NCBI GenBank assembly: GCA_030374765.1
Contig: JARGXX010000037.1
Coordinates: forward strand, 457,387 to 521,386
Length of the DNA stretch: 64,000 bases
Reading direction: 5' to 3'
DNA from: Agarophyton chilense
Taxonomy: Eukaryota > Rhodophyta > Florideophyceae > Gracilariales > Gracilariaceae
The notes beneath the pieces are model-generated. The model searched no databases. It was not told the DNA's origin and saw nothing but the letters and a program-made list of their open reading frames with translations. Positions 54,827 through 64,000 of the stretch are shown here, one piece after another. A program made the translations under genes and the position numbers. Each line of letters opens with the position of its first letter. The first letter of the stretch is position 1.

Positions 54827-55366
54827 GGATGATAGAAATAGTCAGTTTTCGTGCATGGTCAGATACGCTTCGAGGGTAGGTGACATCCAGTCGAAGTACT
54901 GCGATATCTGGTTAGGATACACTCAATTACGGCAGTTGCTGAGGAACATGCGACATAAGAAAAGCAATCCGGAGGAACTGCCCAGTAGCTTCATCTTCCG
55001 CTTAAAGGTTACGATAGTAAATTGCAGCTTGATTTCTTTGAATATTAATACCACGCTTTTTCAGGTCGATGACATAGTTACGTGGAAGTCTTTTTGTGCT
55101 GCAATTAACTGACTTTTTTGGAAAGTTTTTTCCAAGTACCATTTACGGTTGTAAAGGAAATTGCCGTATATGTAGAAGCGACGTTCATTTATCTCCAATA
55201 TTTCAGAAAGAGCTTCATCCAGATTACGGCGTATTTATAGCGTACATTCGTGTTTTCTTCCTTCAAAAAGTCCGCATGAGTGTAGTATTAAACCGTAAGC
55301 TGGTTTGATGGCTTTTTATTACAATGCGTGCTTGCGTTTGTGCCCTTTGTATAATACCTTCTGTTT

Positions 55367-55645
55367 TCAGTAGCCTTTTGACCTTGATATGTCAATTACA
55401 GTTCCATCTATAAACCCAGCACAATTGGACAGCTCCTTTTTTTTTCGGAATACTTCTCTCGCATATTTGAAGGCCTTAGCTGCATGAATGGCTGCAAAAT
55501 AGAATTCATGACGTTGCGATGGGTCTTTTCCATAGTTTCCAATTCTTCCTAGTATATATCTAATAGATGCAGTCTGCACTTTCCAAACATAACTTCTATA
55601 TCCTCCCACCTTGGGGGAGATGAAATGCGACGCAGAACCAAGCAC
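55367..55645 (-). pseudogene. PIF/Harbinger transposase fragment
   Basis: A 92-residue frame ending CAGFIDGTVIDISRSKGY, the block around the first catalytic Asp of DDE_Tnp_4, preceded by a helical region (AAIHAAKAFKYAREVFRKK). The rest of the transposase is absent on both sides. Asp is kept here, unlike element 1 at 4712-5529. Confidence 0.6.
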
Positions 55646-56263
55646 GTTGCTAGTAATAGAGTAAAGTTTTACCTGTTACGATTAGTGAAGCTTTGGCTTT
55701 CTGGCCAAGCAATTGTTTTTGACCTACTAAATACATCGCTTTTAGTGAAACGGAAGAAAAAAATCATTCTTTTTCTCCAAGGGCGTTGGAGTTAAAAGAA
55801 AAGTTGCGTAGCGAAATACGATTTTACCTTGCAAGGATACGATGTTGTTCGTTTATTTCTCATTGTACTTGTGATTCTGCGTAAAAGATGACGAAAGATC
55901 TTGATAAGGATGATTTCCGGGTAGTCCTGCGTCTCTCGCTTAGCACCTCTGCTTCCACACTCAGACCAGTCGCTCGTTTGCGGCATGCGGACAGGGTGAA
56001 GTCCGCTTGAGTTTGCATGCTTCCGTGGGGTACAGCGTTCAGTCCGTCGTGTTACTAACTACTCTAATAATCAAAACATAGACTCATGCGGTTATGTGTA
56101 CATGTCTTCAGAAATATTCAGAAACAGATTTCTGTTAAAGGTTTTCAGTAAAGAAATGCTGAGTTTTTCGTCATGTTTGTTTCTGAATTTTCCAGGCGTA
56201 CGCTCTGTAATGTGCCCATTCCAAGAAAATCCAAAAATAGCGTAATGTAGGCGTTTTTTAATG
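55646..56263. other. Intergenic, nothing recognised
   Basis: Short frames only. GTGAAGTCCGC near 55996 resembles the inverted-repeat word at 54732-54771, perhaps a transposon edge. Confidence 0.35.
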
Positions 56264-56671
56264 TCATATCCGTTCAAAGTAATAAAAGGATACAACGCGG
56301 TTGGCTAAACGGCGACTTTTATTATGAACTCGGAGATCGTGAGCTTCGGGAAACTTGATATCGCATAAACGGCACCAGACATCGGTATCTTTGTAAGAAG
56401 CGCGTCGTAGTGTGTTTTGGTGCTTACGGTCGCCTTGGTGTACCTCCAATTGACGGTGGATCTGCGCATTGATGCTGTAGACTGCACAGCGCTTCAGGGA
56501 GAATTTACAAGATGGAGAACGGCGGCAGTGCTTCTCACGTTGAGTAACGACTCGAAGAATGTGATGGGCGCGCGGGTTGCTAAGAGGTTCGGTAAGAGCT
56601 GAAGAGTTGGTCAGGGATGTGGTTTCCATGGTGAAGCTGACGGCTTTCACTTTCGAATCGGAACCTTGCAC
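56264..56671 (-). pseudogene. C2H2 zinc-finger protein, degraded distal duplicate
   Basis: Aligns with 35843-36322. The second Cys of finger 1 is Tyr (CAVY), and the last His of finger 2 is Leu followed by an altered tail, so both fingers lack a zinc ligand. Finger 1 keeps the normal H-x5-H spacing that the proximal copy has lost through its 18-base insertion. The intron acceptor seen in the proximal copy is mutated, and the first exon is separated by the LTR at 56776-57688 and carries stops. Confidence 0.7.
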
Positions 56672-56770
56672 AGTTGATTATTTGCTGGAAGATATCGCAG
56701 ACGCTGGCACAAAATGCAAGACAGACTAAAAGCAGTACTTGCACACAATACCAAAAGAGCAGTGAAAGTC

Positions 56771-56775
56771 CCTTA
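56771..56775. repeat. Target-site duplication CCTTA, left copy
   Basis: Identical to 57689-57693 and abutting both LTR ends. The proximal duplicate has one uninterrupted CACTTACTC here. Confidence 0.85.
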
Positions 56776-57688
56776 TGTGGAGCAAAACCCGGCGACGGAA
56801 AGCGCTCTCAAGGTGTTCGAAGCCTTGCTCCCTGGGGGAGGCAGACTCAGAGACAGAGCCCTCCGTTCCACCCGTAGTGTGGGGTGTCTCTCCCACGGGG
56901 GATTCTAGCAGTACCGACGGAGGTGAGGGGTAGAAACCGTTGGGTCGGGAATGGGTATGGGTATCCCAAAGAATGGGGGAAAATCCGGCGAAGAGGAAAA
57001 ACGGGGCGAGGGTCGGGCACTAACAGGCACCGGACCCGAGAACCAGAAAATGGGCAAAACAACAAAAGAAACCCAATACAGGGGCGAAAACCTGTCCTCG
57101 AAAGGAAACACAAAAAGCACGCAACAAGTAAGCAGAACCCCCACGGGGTATCGTGCACGCAGGTCGTCTGAGCGGTCCCAAGGGGGTGGTTGCACGGAAC
57201 CCAAACGTGGGCACTCTCCAAGTGGAGTCGTGTCCCTACGCAGGCGTTGCTAACCAGAGCCCGTTCCGGGTTGTAAGGCCGAAACGATGGCGACGAAGAA
57301 CCTCTAAAGGTATCGAAGACCAACCTTGGTTCCCCTTTAGTTTGAGCTCGGAATGTCAGATCTCGCCTCCCTAAGTAGGGCCCACAAACTAAACTCTACA
57401 GTAGTGCACACCTGCTCAGCGCCATACACGTGGAGATCCCACTGCCAGGGCCCAAAAGTCCAACGTTCTACAAATATCCGAAAATCGGTGCCAAAACTAA
57501 GCCACGTGTGTCACGAGGCCAATCCAACCTTGGGCCATCCGAATTTTCCCTTATAGGCAAAATATAACCAGAAAACAGTGCCACCTCAGCACACCTTAGA
57601 GGGGATCATAACCATAACCCTCGGAGGGTTCAATCCTCATTCTATGAGTTGCATCTTCAAGTATCCCCTGACTGGGCGTTGCTCTACA
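56776..57688. mobile_element. Solo-LTR-like element C
   Basis: 913 bp with TGTGGAGC...GCTCTACA ends (7 of 8 inverted) and a perfect 5-bp duplication CCTTA. The empty site is visible in the undisrupted proximal duplicate near 36361-36372, which proves insertion after duplication. Terminal words resemble elements A and B (TGTAG-GC / GCTCT-CA), so it is probably the same superfamily, but internal similarity is weak and orientation unclear. It is rich in small palindromes (for example CTCC-AAGT-GGAG near 57216 and ACCT-CTAA-AGGT near 57300). Long frames on both strands here are GC-rich shadows without motifs. Confidence 0.8.
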
Positions 57689-57693
57689 CCTTA
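57689..57693. repeat. Target-site duplication CCTTA, right copy
   Basis: Exact copy of 56771-56775. Confidence 0.85.
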
Positions 57694-58270
57694 CTCTGGA
57701 ACTAATGCCGAATGGCCGTAGAGTGTGAGCCCTACATTGTATCACACGGTCCTGTTAACAACAGAAGTTGCTAAACAGTCCCACGTGAGTGACGGGTTCG
57801 AAAAAAGAACTGCGCAGTCCTGGTAGATAGCGAACACCACCCCCGAGTAAAAAAAGAAAAAGGCGGAGAATTGGTGGCAAGAGAGGAACAGACTGTGATA
57901 AGGGGTAATTGTGGTGCCAAAGGAGAGGGGGGGTGAGTCGCTTTAGTTGATCTGAGTTGACCAGTATTCGTCGGAGACGACATATGTCGGCCTTATATAG
58001 ACAATTTGGAGGCAGACTGGCGCGAGAATTCGTGCGCCTTCCCGTCCGGTACCACCCAGCCTGTCCCTAATTGCGCGCCTTACTCGACGCAGAACACATT
58101 TACGTTTCTTACTGAAATTATGGCTCTAAATAAATATTCTTTCTACAGCGCTACGTTCGAATAATAGCTTAATTTATATATTTGTAGAGTGCGACTTTAG
58201 GACCGACGCATTTCGCTTACATTAATATACACGAAGCTGCGCGCGTGTCGCTCGTGCGTTCCACGCGCCT

Positions 58271-59219
58271 CATAGGTTTCATCTGGATCAGAAAACTTCT
58301 CAAGTAGTACCACGGGAACCCTAACTTGGTAAAGTGATAGTGTCTACACGCCCGGAAAATTGACCTCATACGAGGCCGGCTTGGCCTCATTTGAAGCAAA
58401 AAGTTCTCCTAAAAAGTAACTGAAATTCATTCAAGATATGAGTTTTCAAATTTAGAGCAGAACGGAAGAAAACAAAAATAAAACCCATACATCTTTGACG
58501 TTGACCAAAATACTCGGGAATCTATTGCAAAAGAGCTTTATTTTTATTCATTAAAACGATACAATTTTGGTGTAGCACACTTAAGTAGTCGCAAAAAAAA
58601 ACAATTATTCTAGGCCTCAACTGATCAAAAGAAAACGTGTACAAAGGCAATATCTCTTTAAATCATCTAATAGTGCATACTTTAAAGATCAATTCTATCA
58701 CAAGAAGAGTGTTCAGCAATATGGTTCAGTTATGCAGAGCTTGTAGATTGCATTTATTGCTTAATTACAAAAAATAAAAAATGGCCTCATATGAGTCCAT
58801 CGGTCGTATAGACACAAGGAGGTGCACGCAGTTTCCTTTGAACAATATTTACTTTACGATGAATGTGTACAATTGCACGTTAAAGATGTTAATAGATTGG
58901 GAAAGCGGTATTCTCTTCTACCGCGCGGGAGGTGATAGTGCGATTGTAAAGGCTATTATCGAACAACCGCGGTGTATCCGTCAAAAGATGTTTGCCTGCA
59001 TATTTTCTTTACATTTGATGTTACTTGGCAGACCTGGGAAATAAAGAAAATAGTTTTTCAAATTAGAGAGCTTACTCAAAAGGAAAAATTCGTATGAGAA
59101 GAAGCTTTTATGAGTCCCGATTTCAAAGATAAAGAAAAACTTTGAGCGTATGAAATTAAATTACGCAAAACATCCTTACCCGTCGGTGAGTCGAATCATG
59201 AGTACGACTACGGCAAGGG
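58271..59219. other. Intergenic with dispersed repeat copy 2
   Basis: 58732-58810 repeats 46602-46687. The short frame at 58781-59044 has no motif. Nothing else is recognised. Confidence 0.4.
58732..58810 (+). repeat. Dispersed repeat, copy 2
   Basis: Starts ATGCAGAGCTTGTAGATTGC like 46602; it lacks several bases of an A-rich stretch in the middle. Confidence 0.6.
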
Positions 59220-60317
59220 GTGACCGAGATGAAGCATAAGGGCATTTCCATCGGCCATACGCTTGATCGCAAGCTCAAAGCAAGGCGCATGCTTTACGCT
59301 CCCCTTAGGAGCGGCACAAGCCCCTCATTTGCATTGAATGCCTTTTCGCGCATTTATGCTGCGCGTAAAGATATTATGATGCGCAACATCAAATCTTACT
59401 TAGTATCATCCACCTCGTTCAACCTCAATTCCTACAGGGAAGACAAATGTTTCAAGTCCTTTCGTTTCCATCTGCGCGAGCTGCCTCGAATATGTATGAT
59501 GATTTCGTGGAGGGCGGGTGGTACGAATCGCAGTTTCTATCGCTGTCAGTTTCTGACGGCGTGTTGTATCTTGTTTAAGAAGCTGAGCACATCGTATAGC
59601 TGGGTTGACTTGGAGGCGACATTTGGAATGCACTCGTCCGTCATGAGTGAGATATTTTGGGAAGTAGTAGAGATATTCGTCCAGGGAAAAGAGGCACTTA
59701 TAACTTCTTTTTGTTCTGCTCTGATGCGGGAGAGGGTGGAAAATATGCTGCTGTCATCGCACAACAGGGGGCACCGCTTGAGAACTGCGTAGCGTTTATC
59801 GACAGCACAAAGGGTAACATTAGCGGCCCAGGTGGACACGGCTCCTTGCAGAGAAGCTGCTATTCGAGACATAAGTCTTATCAATGTCTAGTATATCAAA
59901 GCTTCACGACCCTCGATGGGCCGATGTTCAAATTTTATGAGCCGGAGACAGAACGAAGGCATGACACGACCTAGCTGCGTAACAGTGAATTGTACGAGCG
60001 CTTGCAAACGGATCTGGCTATGGAAGGGCGGCGATGTTTCGTGTACGGCTATGCCCCATATTTTTCGCGGCCGTCGCTACGAACGGCCTACGCAAGATTA
60101 TGCGCAACCCCGGCGCAAGCCCTGTGCAACAAAAAAGATGAGAGCGGTAAAGAAAGCGATGGAATGGACCTTGAAAGACGTCAAACAAATGTTCTCTTCA
60201 CCAGATTACTGCCACTTACTACGCCTTCGCAAAGTGCCTCTGGTGCTTGTCTATATAAGCTCCTGTTGGCTTTGGAACATAATGATGTGCCTTGGCCATG
60301 GCTGTCAGACCCAATAG
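59220..60317 (+). pseudogene. PIF/Harbinger DDE transposase, element 2
   Basis: Three frames make up one transposase. The first (59220-59792) has the HTH-like region and MSEIFWEVVE, as in element 1. The second (from about 59657) has AFIDSTKGNI with the first Asp, then ETERRHDTT and a TAG at 59972; past it, GDSGY is replaced by GYAPY, so the second Asp is lost. A last frame (ending 60317) has AMEWTLKDVKQMF, the Glu region. It is thus broken by two frameshifts, one stop and one catalytic loss. It is tail-to-tail with the accessory gene at 60463-61260. Confidence 0.75.
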
Positions 60318-60462
60318 TATATTAAATAGCCTCTGCCTTCTTTATAACTTTACCTAAACACGTAAGAATGCTTCGCTACAATGCAGCGCGCGATTAGCAA
60401 AAGACGGTGGGCGTGCGTTGCTGGCCCGCGATACAAGGTGCGCCATATGCATTCTGCCTTCA

Positions 60463-61260
60463 AGAAAGCTTCTTAGCAAGCAGATAAAACACGTTCACCA
60501 TTTTCTTGCAATCCTTCACAGCCACATTCCTCTCCTCAAATTCAACAGCCGCACGATTCTCGTCGAGAGCGACCCTGCGCTTGGAAGTCACATTAGCTTT
60601 TGTTTCTAAGGAGAAGCGGTCACGCTCAATGGCGAGGCGGGCTTCATCTGAAGTTCGTCACACAATGAGATTTTCTCAGATTAGTTTGCGATACCCCTCG
60701 TCGGAGTTAGCGTCCTCAGTGCGGCGTCTCTTCTTCGAGATCCTGGGGCGATCCGCGATTCATGCCGCGTTATCTTTGCCCAAAGTTTCGTTGTCTGCAG
60801 TTTCTGGAGCCACAATCGAGGAGTCCCTTGCGTTTTCAGACAGGCCCCGAAGCGCGCAGTCGGGAATAGTTGCCACGCTGCAAGTAGACGGTTCTCTTGG
60901 GCAGTTCGTTTCTCTTTTTCTTCGCGTTCCCTCTCCACTTTTTCGTCTATCTCCTGCAACACATCGTCCACGAGGATTTCCTTTTCACCTTTGCTCTCCA
61001 ATCTCCCCGAAGAGGCCGCGTTCTCCTTCATCTTTTGTCTTTTATCAGACGTGATGCGCATGAAATGGTCTGCAAACGTCTCACTGCTAGATCGCTGCAT
61101 CTCAGAGAAAGCTTCTTCAGGAGTGGCGTCCATGAAAAGACTAGGAGCATCTTCAAACTTCGCTTGTATCTGCCGCCATGCCGCGATGTGAGCCTGAGAG
61201 ATATTGACTGCCTTCAATAAAAAGGACATCGCGTGCCTCGGTGAATCGGAATCGGTTTTG
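60463..61260 (-). pseudogene. Harbinger accessory gene, element 2
   Basis: Starting near 61260, the minus strand reads RFTEARDVLFI and, after a frame change, AHIAAWRQIQAKFEDAPSLF, a SANT/Myb-like region; then a Lys/Glu-rich coil (EIDEKVEREREEKEKR). After a frameshift or stops near 60850 the C-terminal coil continues as DEARLAIERDRFSLET to TGA about 60464. It is homologous to 5522-6861 and has the same convergent arrangement with its transposase. The coil-rich tail suggests dimerisation. Confidence 0.6.
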
Positions 61261-62422
61261 CCTACATTTTGGTGGTGTGCTCGTTCAGTTTTCGACGCGG
61301 ACGGTAAAAACCTCTAACAGAGTTGCATTGGCATTCGGCCACGCTTCGTTAGAAATGCGGTTAGAAAGATAGGCCTTTTCCTTATCCACTCCGATTTTGT
61401 CGATATCGGCGACAAAAAGGGCGACGAAATCAAGCACCAAAATTGGATCTCCTCTAGAAAAGCTCTAATTTTGCACCGAGAGTTGCGTGTGCTTCATGCA
61501 GTCTTTCACCCTGCCTGTTCTTCGGGGTGTTCGATCCAATTAAATATCTCCTAGACGGTAGTGTCAATACCATAATAATTTCCGAAACATCGGGTTCGTT
61601 GGCTTCAGCTTTTTTAGAACGGAGTACCTCCTCCCCATCGAACGGGATACGGAAACAAAATGGGTGGCTATCGAACGCTTTGAGCAGTCAGAGCAATGTC
61701 TACGTCCGTTCTTCGAAGGTCATCCTACGAGTAGTACTTATTTAAGAGATTTGGAACTAAATCCGAGGATGTCGAGTAGTCAGAATTGTAGTCTTTGTCG
61801 TTAGGTTCCCGCCTATGGCGGTTCTTACTTATGCCAGTGTGTTGATCGTGGTGTGAACTAGCTACCGACTCTGCCAAAGAGGGTTTTTTCATCAATATAG
61901 CTTGTTCCAACGTCGTCAGAAGGGCTCGAACGTTACTAAAGCCGGTACAAACCGCTTCCAAGAAGGTGATGTGTCTTCAGAGGCATTCCAACAACAAGTT
62001 GACGTCTAACCGTAGGAAATGTAGATCCTCTTCGATCCATTTACCAGTGGTTTTCTATTCAAAGTCTCAGACGTGGTTCACTTCCCTTACAAGACAACTA
62101 TGGGCAGCTTGCAAATTGAGCATCTGGTGCTTCAGGGTAGTTCCACGGGATGTGTTGACAACCATTTGTTCTTTCGAAGGGGCCTCAGCTGGTGGCTGGT
62201 CAGGGACGGCCGGAGCAGGCGCCAGCACAATCATTGGTGGCTATTAAAACGAGCAACTGAGGCGTAGGGTTTGAGCGGGTGGGGTTTAATGTTGGAAAGA
62301 GTACCTCTGCGACAAATGTAGAACCAGCTCAAATAGATATCTTTGAAATAAACAGAGTATCGGATACATTCCCACTGTTGTGGGAGCAAAATCGAGTGAT
62401 TGCAGGCTTCCAAAAGAAGGGG
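61261..62422. other. Subtelomeric spacer
   Basis: No gene is recognised between the last transposon and the telomere. The frame at 61961-61725 (minus) has an Asp/Ser/His-rich stretch of unknown nature and could be a gag scrap. No tandem subtelomeric satellite is seen. Confidence 0.4.
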
Positions 62423-64000
62423 TTTTAGGGCGTTTAGGGGTTTTAGGGGTTTAGGGGTTTAGGGGTTTTAGGGGTTTAGGGGTTTAGGGGTTTTAGGGGT
62501 TTTAGGGCGGTTTAGGGGTTTTAGGGGTTTAGGGGTTTAGGGGTTTAGGGGTTTAGGGGTTTAGGGCGTTTAGGGCGTTTTAGGGGTTTAGTGGTTTTAG
62601 GGGTTTTAGGGGTTTAGGGCGTTTAGGGGTTTAGGGGTTTTAGGGGTTTTAGGGGTTTTAGGGGTTTTAGGGGTTTAGGGGTTTTAGGGGTTTAGGGGTT
62701 TAGGGGTTTTAGGGGTTTAGGGGTTTAGGGGTTTTAGGGGTTTAGGGGTTTAGAGGTTTAGGGGTTTTAGGGTTTAGGGCTTTAGGGGTTTAGGGGTTTA
62801 GGGGTTTAGGGGTTTTAGGGGTTTTAGGGGTTTAGGGGTTTAGGGGTTTAGGGGTTTAGGGGTTTAGGGGTTTTAGGGGGTTTTAGGGGTTTTAGGGGTT
62901 TAGGGGTTTAGGGGTTTAGGGGTTTAGGGGTTTTAGGGGTTTTAGGGGTTTAGGGGTTTTAGGGGTTTAGGGGTTTTAGGGTTTTAGGGGTTTAGGGGTT
63001 TTAGGGGTTTAGGGGTTTAGGGGTTTAGGGGTTTAGGGGTTTTAGGGGTTTAGGGGTTTTAGGGGTTTTAGGGGTTTTAGGGGTTTTAGGGGTTTAGGGG
63101 TTTTTAGGGGTTTAGGGGTTTAGGGGTTTAGGGGTTTAGGGGTTTAGGGGTTTTAGGGCGTAGGGGTTTAGGGGTTTAGGGGTTTAGGGGTTTAGGGGTT
63201 TAGGGGTTTTAGGGCGTTTTAGGGGTTTTAGGGTTTAGGGGTTTTAGGGGTTTAGGGGGTTTTAGGGGTTTAGGGGTTTAGGGGTTTAGGGGTTTTTAGG
63301 GGTTTAGGGGTTTTAGGGGTTTTTAGGGGTTTTAGGGGTTTTTAGGGGTTTAGGGGTTTTAGGGGTTTTAGGGGTTTTAGGGGTTTTAGGGGTTTAGGGG
63401 TTTAGGGCGTTTAGGGGTTTAGGGGTTTTAGGGGTTTAGGGGTTTAGGGGGGTTTAGGGGTTTAGGGGTTTAGGGGTTTTAGGGGTTTAGGGGGTTTTAG
63501 GGGTTTAGGGGTTTTAGGGGTTTAGGGGTTTTAGGGCGTTTAGGGGTTTTAGGGGTTTAGGGGTTTTAGGGTTTAGGGGTTTAGGGGTTTTAGGGGTTTA
63601 GGGGTTTTAGGGGTTTAGGGGTTTTAGGGGTTTAGGGGTTTTAGGGGTTTTAGGGGTTTTAGGGGTTTAGGGGTTTAGGGGTTTAGGGGTTTAGGGGTTT
63701 TAGGGGTTTAGGGGTTTAGGGGTTTTAGGGGTTTAGGGGTTTAGGGGTTTAAGGGGTTTTAGGGGTTTAGGGGTTTAGGGGTTTAGGGGTTTAGGGGTTT
63801 TAGGGGTTTTAGGGGTTTAGGGGTTTAGGGGTTTTAGGGGTTTAGGGGTTTTAGGGGTTTAGGGGTTTTAGGGGTTTAGGGGTTTTAGGGGTTTTAGGGG
63901 TTTTAGGGGTTTAGGGGTTTTAGGGGTTTAGGGGTTTAGGGGTTTAGGGCGTTTAGGGCTTTAGGGGTTTAGGGGTTTTAGGGGTTTTAGGGTTTAGGGG
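62423..64000 (+). repeat. Telomere repeat, T3-4AG4
   Basis: About 1.58 kb of TTTAGGGG and TTTTAGGGG units in irregular mixture, with occasional variants: GGGCG instead of GGGG (for example 62429, 62507, 62564, 63157, 63535, 63948), TTTAGGG, TTTTTAGGGG and GGGGG. The G-rich strand is on the plus strand, so the chromosome end lies to the right. The mix of three or four T suggests loose template use by telomerase RNA; variants mark the older proximal part but persist to the window end. Confidence 0.97.

Larger units (their letters stand above)
54249..55366. other. Intergenic with two strong inverted repeats
   Basis: Contains the palindromes listed at 54732-54771 and 54779-54826. The plus frame 54813-55112 has no recognised domain. 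By position it includes the promoter of the lactone dehydrogenase gene. Confidence 0.45.
56285..58270. repeat. Segmental duplication, distal copy
   Basis: Matches 35577-36860 around the inserted LTR. Similarity ends near 58265. The TATATAG and AATAAA pair of the proximal copy is kept here (about 57996 and 58129). Confidence 0.6.

Noticed and set aside
54763-56006. GCGGACTTTGACC / GGGTGAAGTCCGC as terminal inverted repeats of a Harbinger element around 55367-55645
   Set aside because: 11 of 13 match, but no 3-bp target duplication at the edges and the left word is already part of another inverted repeat.
56847-57323. 158-residue minus frame inside element C
   Set aside because: GC-rich shadow in a solo LTR, with competing frames on both strands and no family features.
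57540-57640. tRNA-like GGTTCAATCC B-box in element C, and GGTTCGACCC at 7787
   Set aside because: No matching acceptor stem or A-box at the right distance; isolated B-box words only.
62423-64000. Array read as a CRISPR or satellite
   Set aside because: Unit of 8-9 bp with T3-4AG4 pattern at the window end and no spacers; it is telomere repeat.

Overview
This 64-kb window is the subtelomeric end of a nuclear chromosome. About 1.58 kb of T3-4AG4 telomere repeat (62423-64000) closes the right side, with the G-rich strand running toward the chromosome end. The host genes are intron-poor and their introns are short (42, 87 and 123 bp by my models). One gene is a plant-type L-galactono-1,4-lactone dehydrogenase, so the source is probably a photosynthetic, intron-poor eukaryote such as a red alga. 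That assignment is inference; no marker here settles it.

Two islands of host genes sit in a sea of transposons. Island 1 (9.8-18.2 kb) holds a GUCD1/AtGC1-like gene, a possible hypothetical gene antisense to its 3' end, a WW-BAG protein, and a PP4-regulatory-subunit-like HEAT protein transcribed divergently from the WW-BAG gene. Island 2 (47.1-54.3 kb) is compact: exportin-T and TFIIH subunit TFB2/p52 diverge from a 0.7-kb intergenic region, and TFB2 converges on the lactone dehydrogenase with 88 bp between stop codons. The last gene starts only about 8 kb from the telomere.

Transposons: (a) a complete but multiply stopped Ty3/gypsy chromovirus on the minus strand (21649-32840). It has 633/634-bp LTRs, a 5-bp duplication GCTGC, gag-protease-RT-RNaseH-integrase-chromodomain in one frame, and a 2.6-kb block of ORFs on the opposite strand next to its 3' LTR. 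It lies inside the accessory (SANT-like) gene of a PIF/Harbinger element whose transposase is at 33812-35049. (b) A decayed plus-strand chromovirus (38788-45040). (c) Two further Harbinger elements (4.7-6.9 and 59.2-61.3 kb), and Harbinger fragments at 286-1011 and 55367-55645. (d) Three 0.88-0.93-kb solo-LTR-like elements (7264-8138, 19725-20654, 56776-57688). (e) A segmental duplication of a two-zinc-finger gene (35.6-36.9 and 56.3-58.3 kb); the distal copy is split by one of the solo LTRs.

The most unusual signal is a degenerate palindrome, ACC-N4-6-GGT, saturating the first chromovirus. I counted 95 sites by hand in 21649-32206, about 12 times chance, in LTRs, coding and antisense regions alike. 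A hand scan of the second chromovirus found about 2 in 6.3 kb. The solo-LTR family carries a different recurrent palindrome, CCRC-N4-GYGG. Together with the antisense ORFs this suggests element-specific recognition by a DNA-binding dimer, possibly encoded by the element itself. All counts and boundaries were made by eye.
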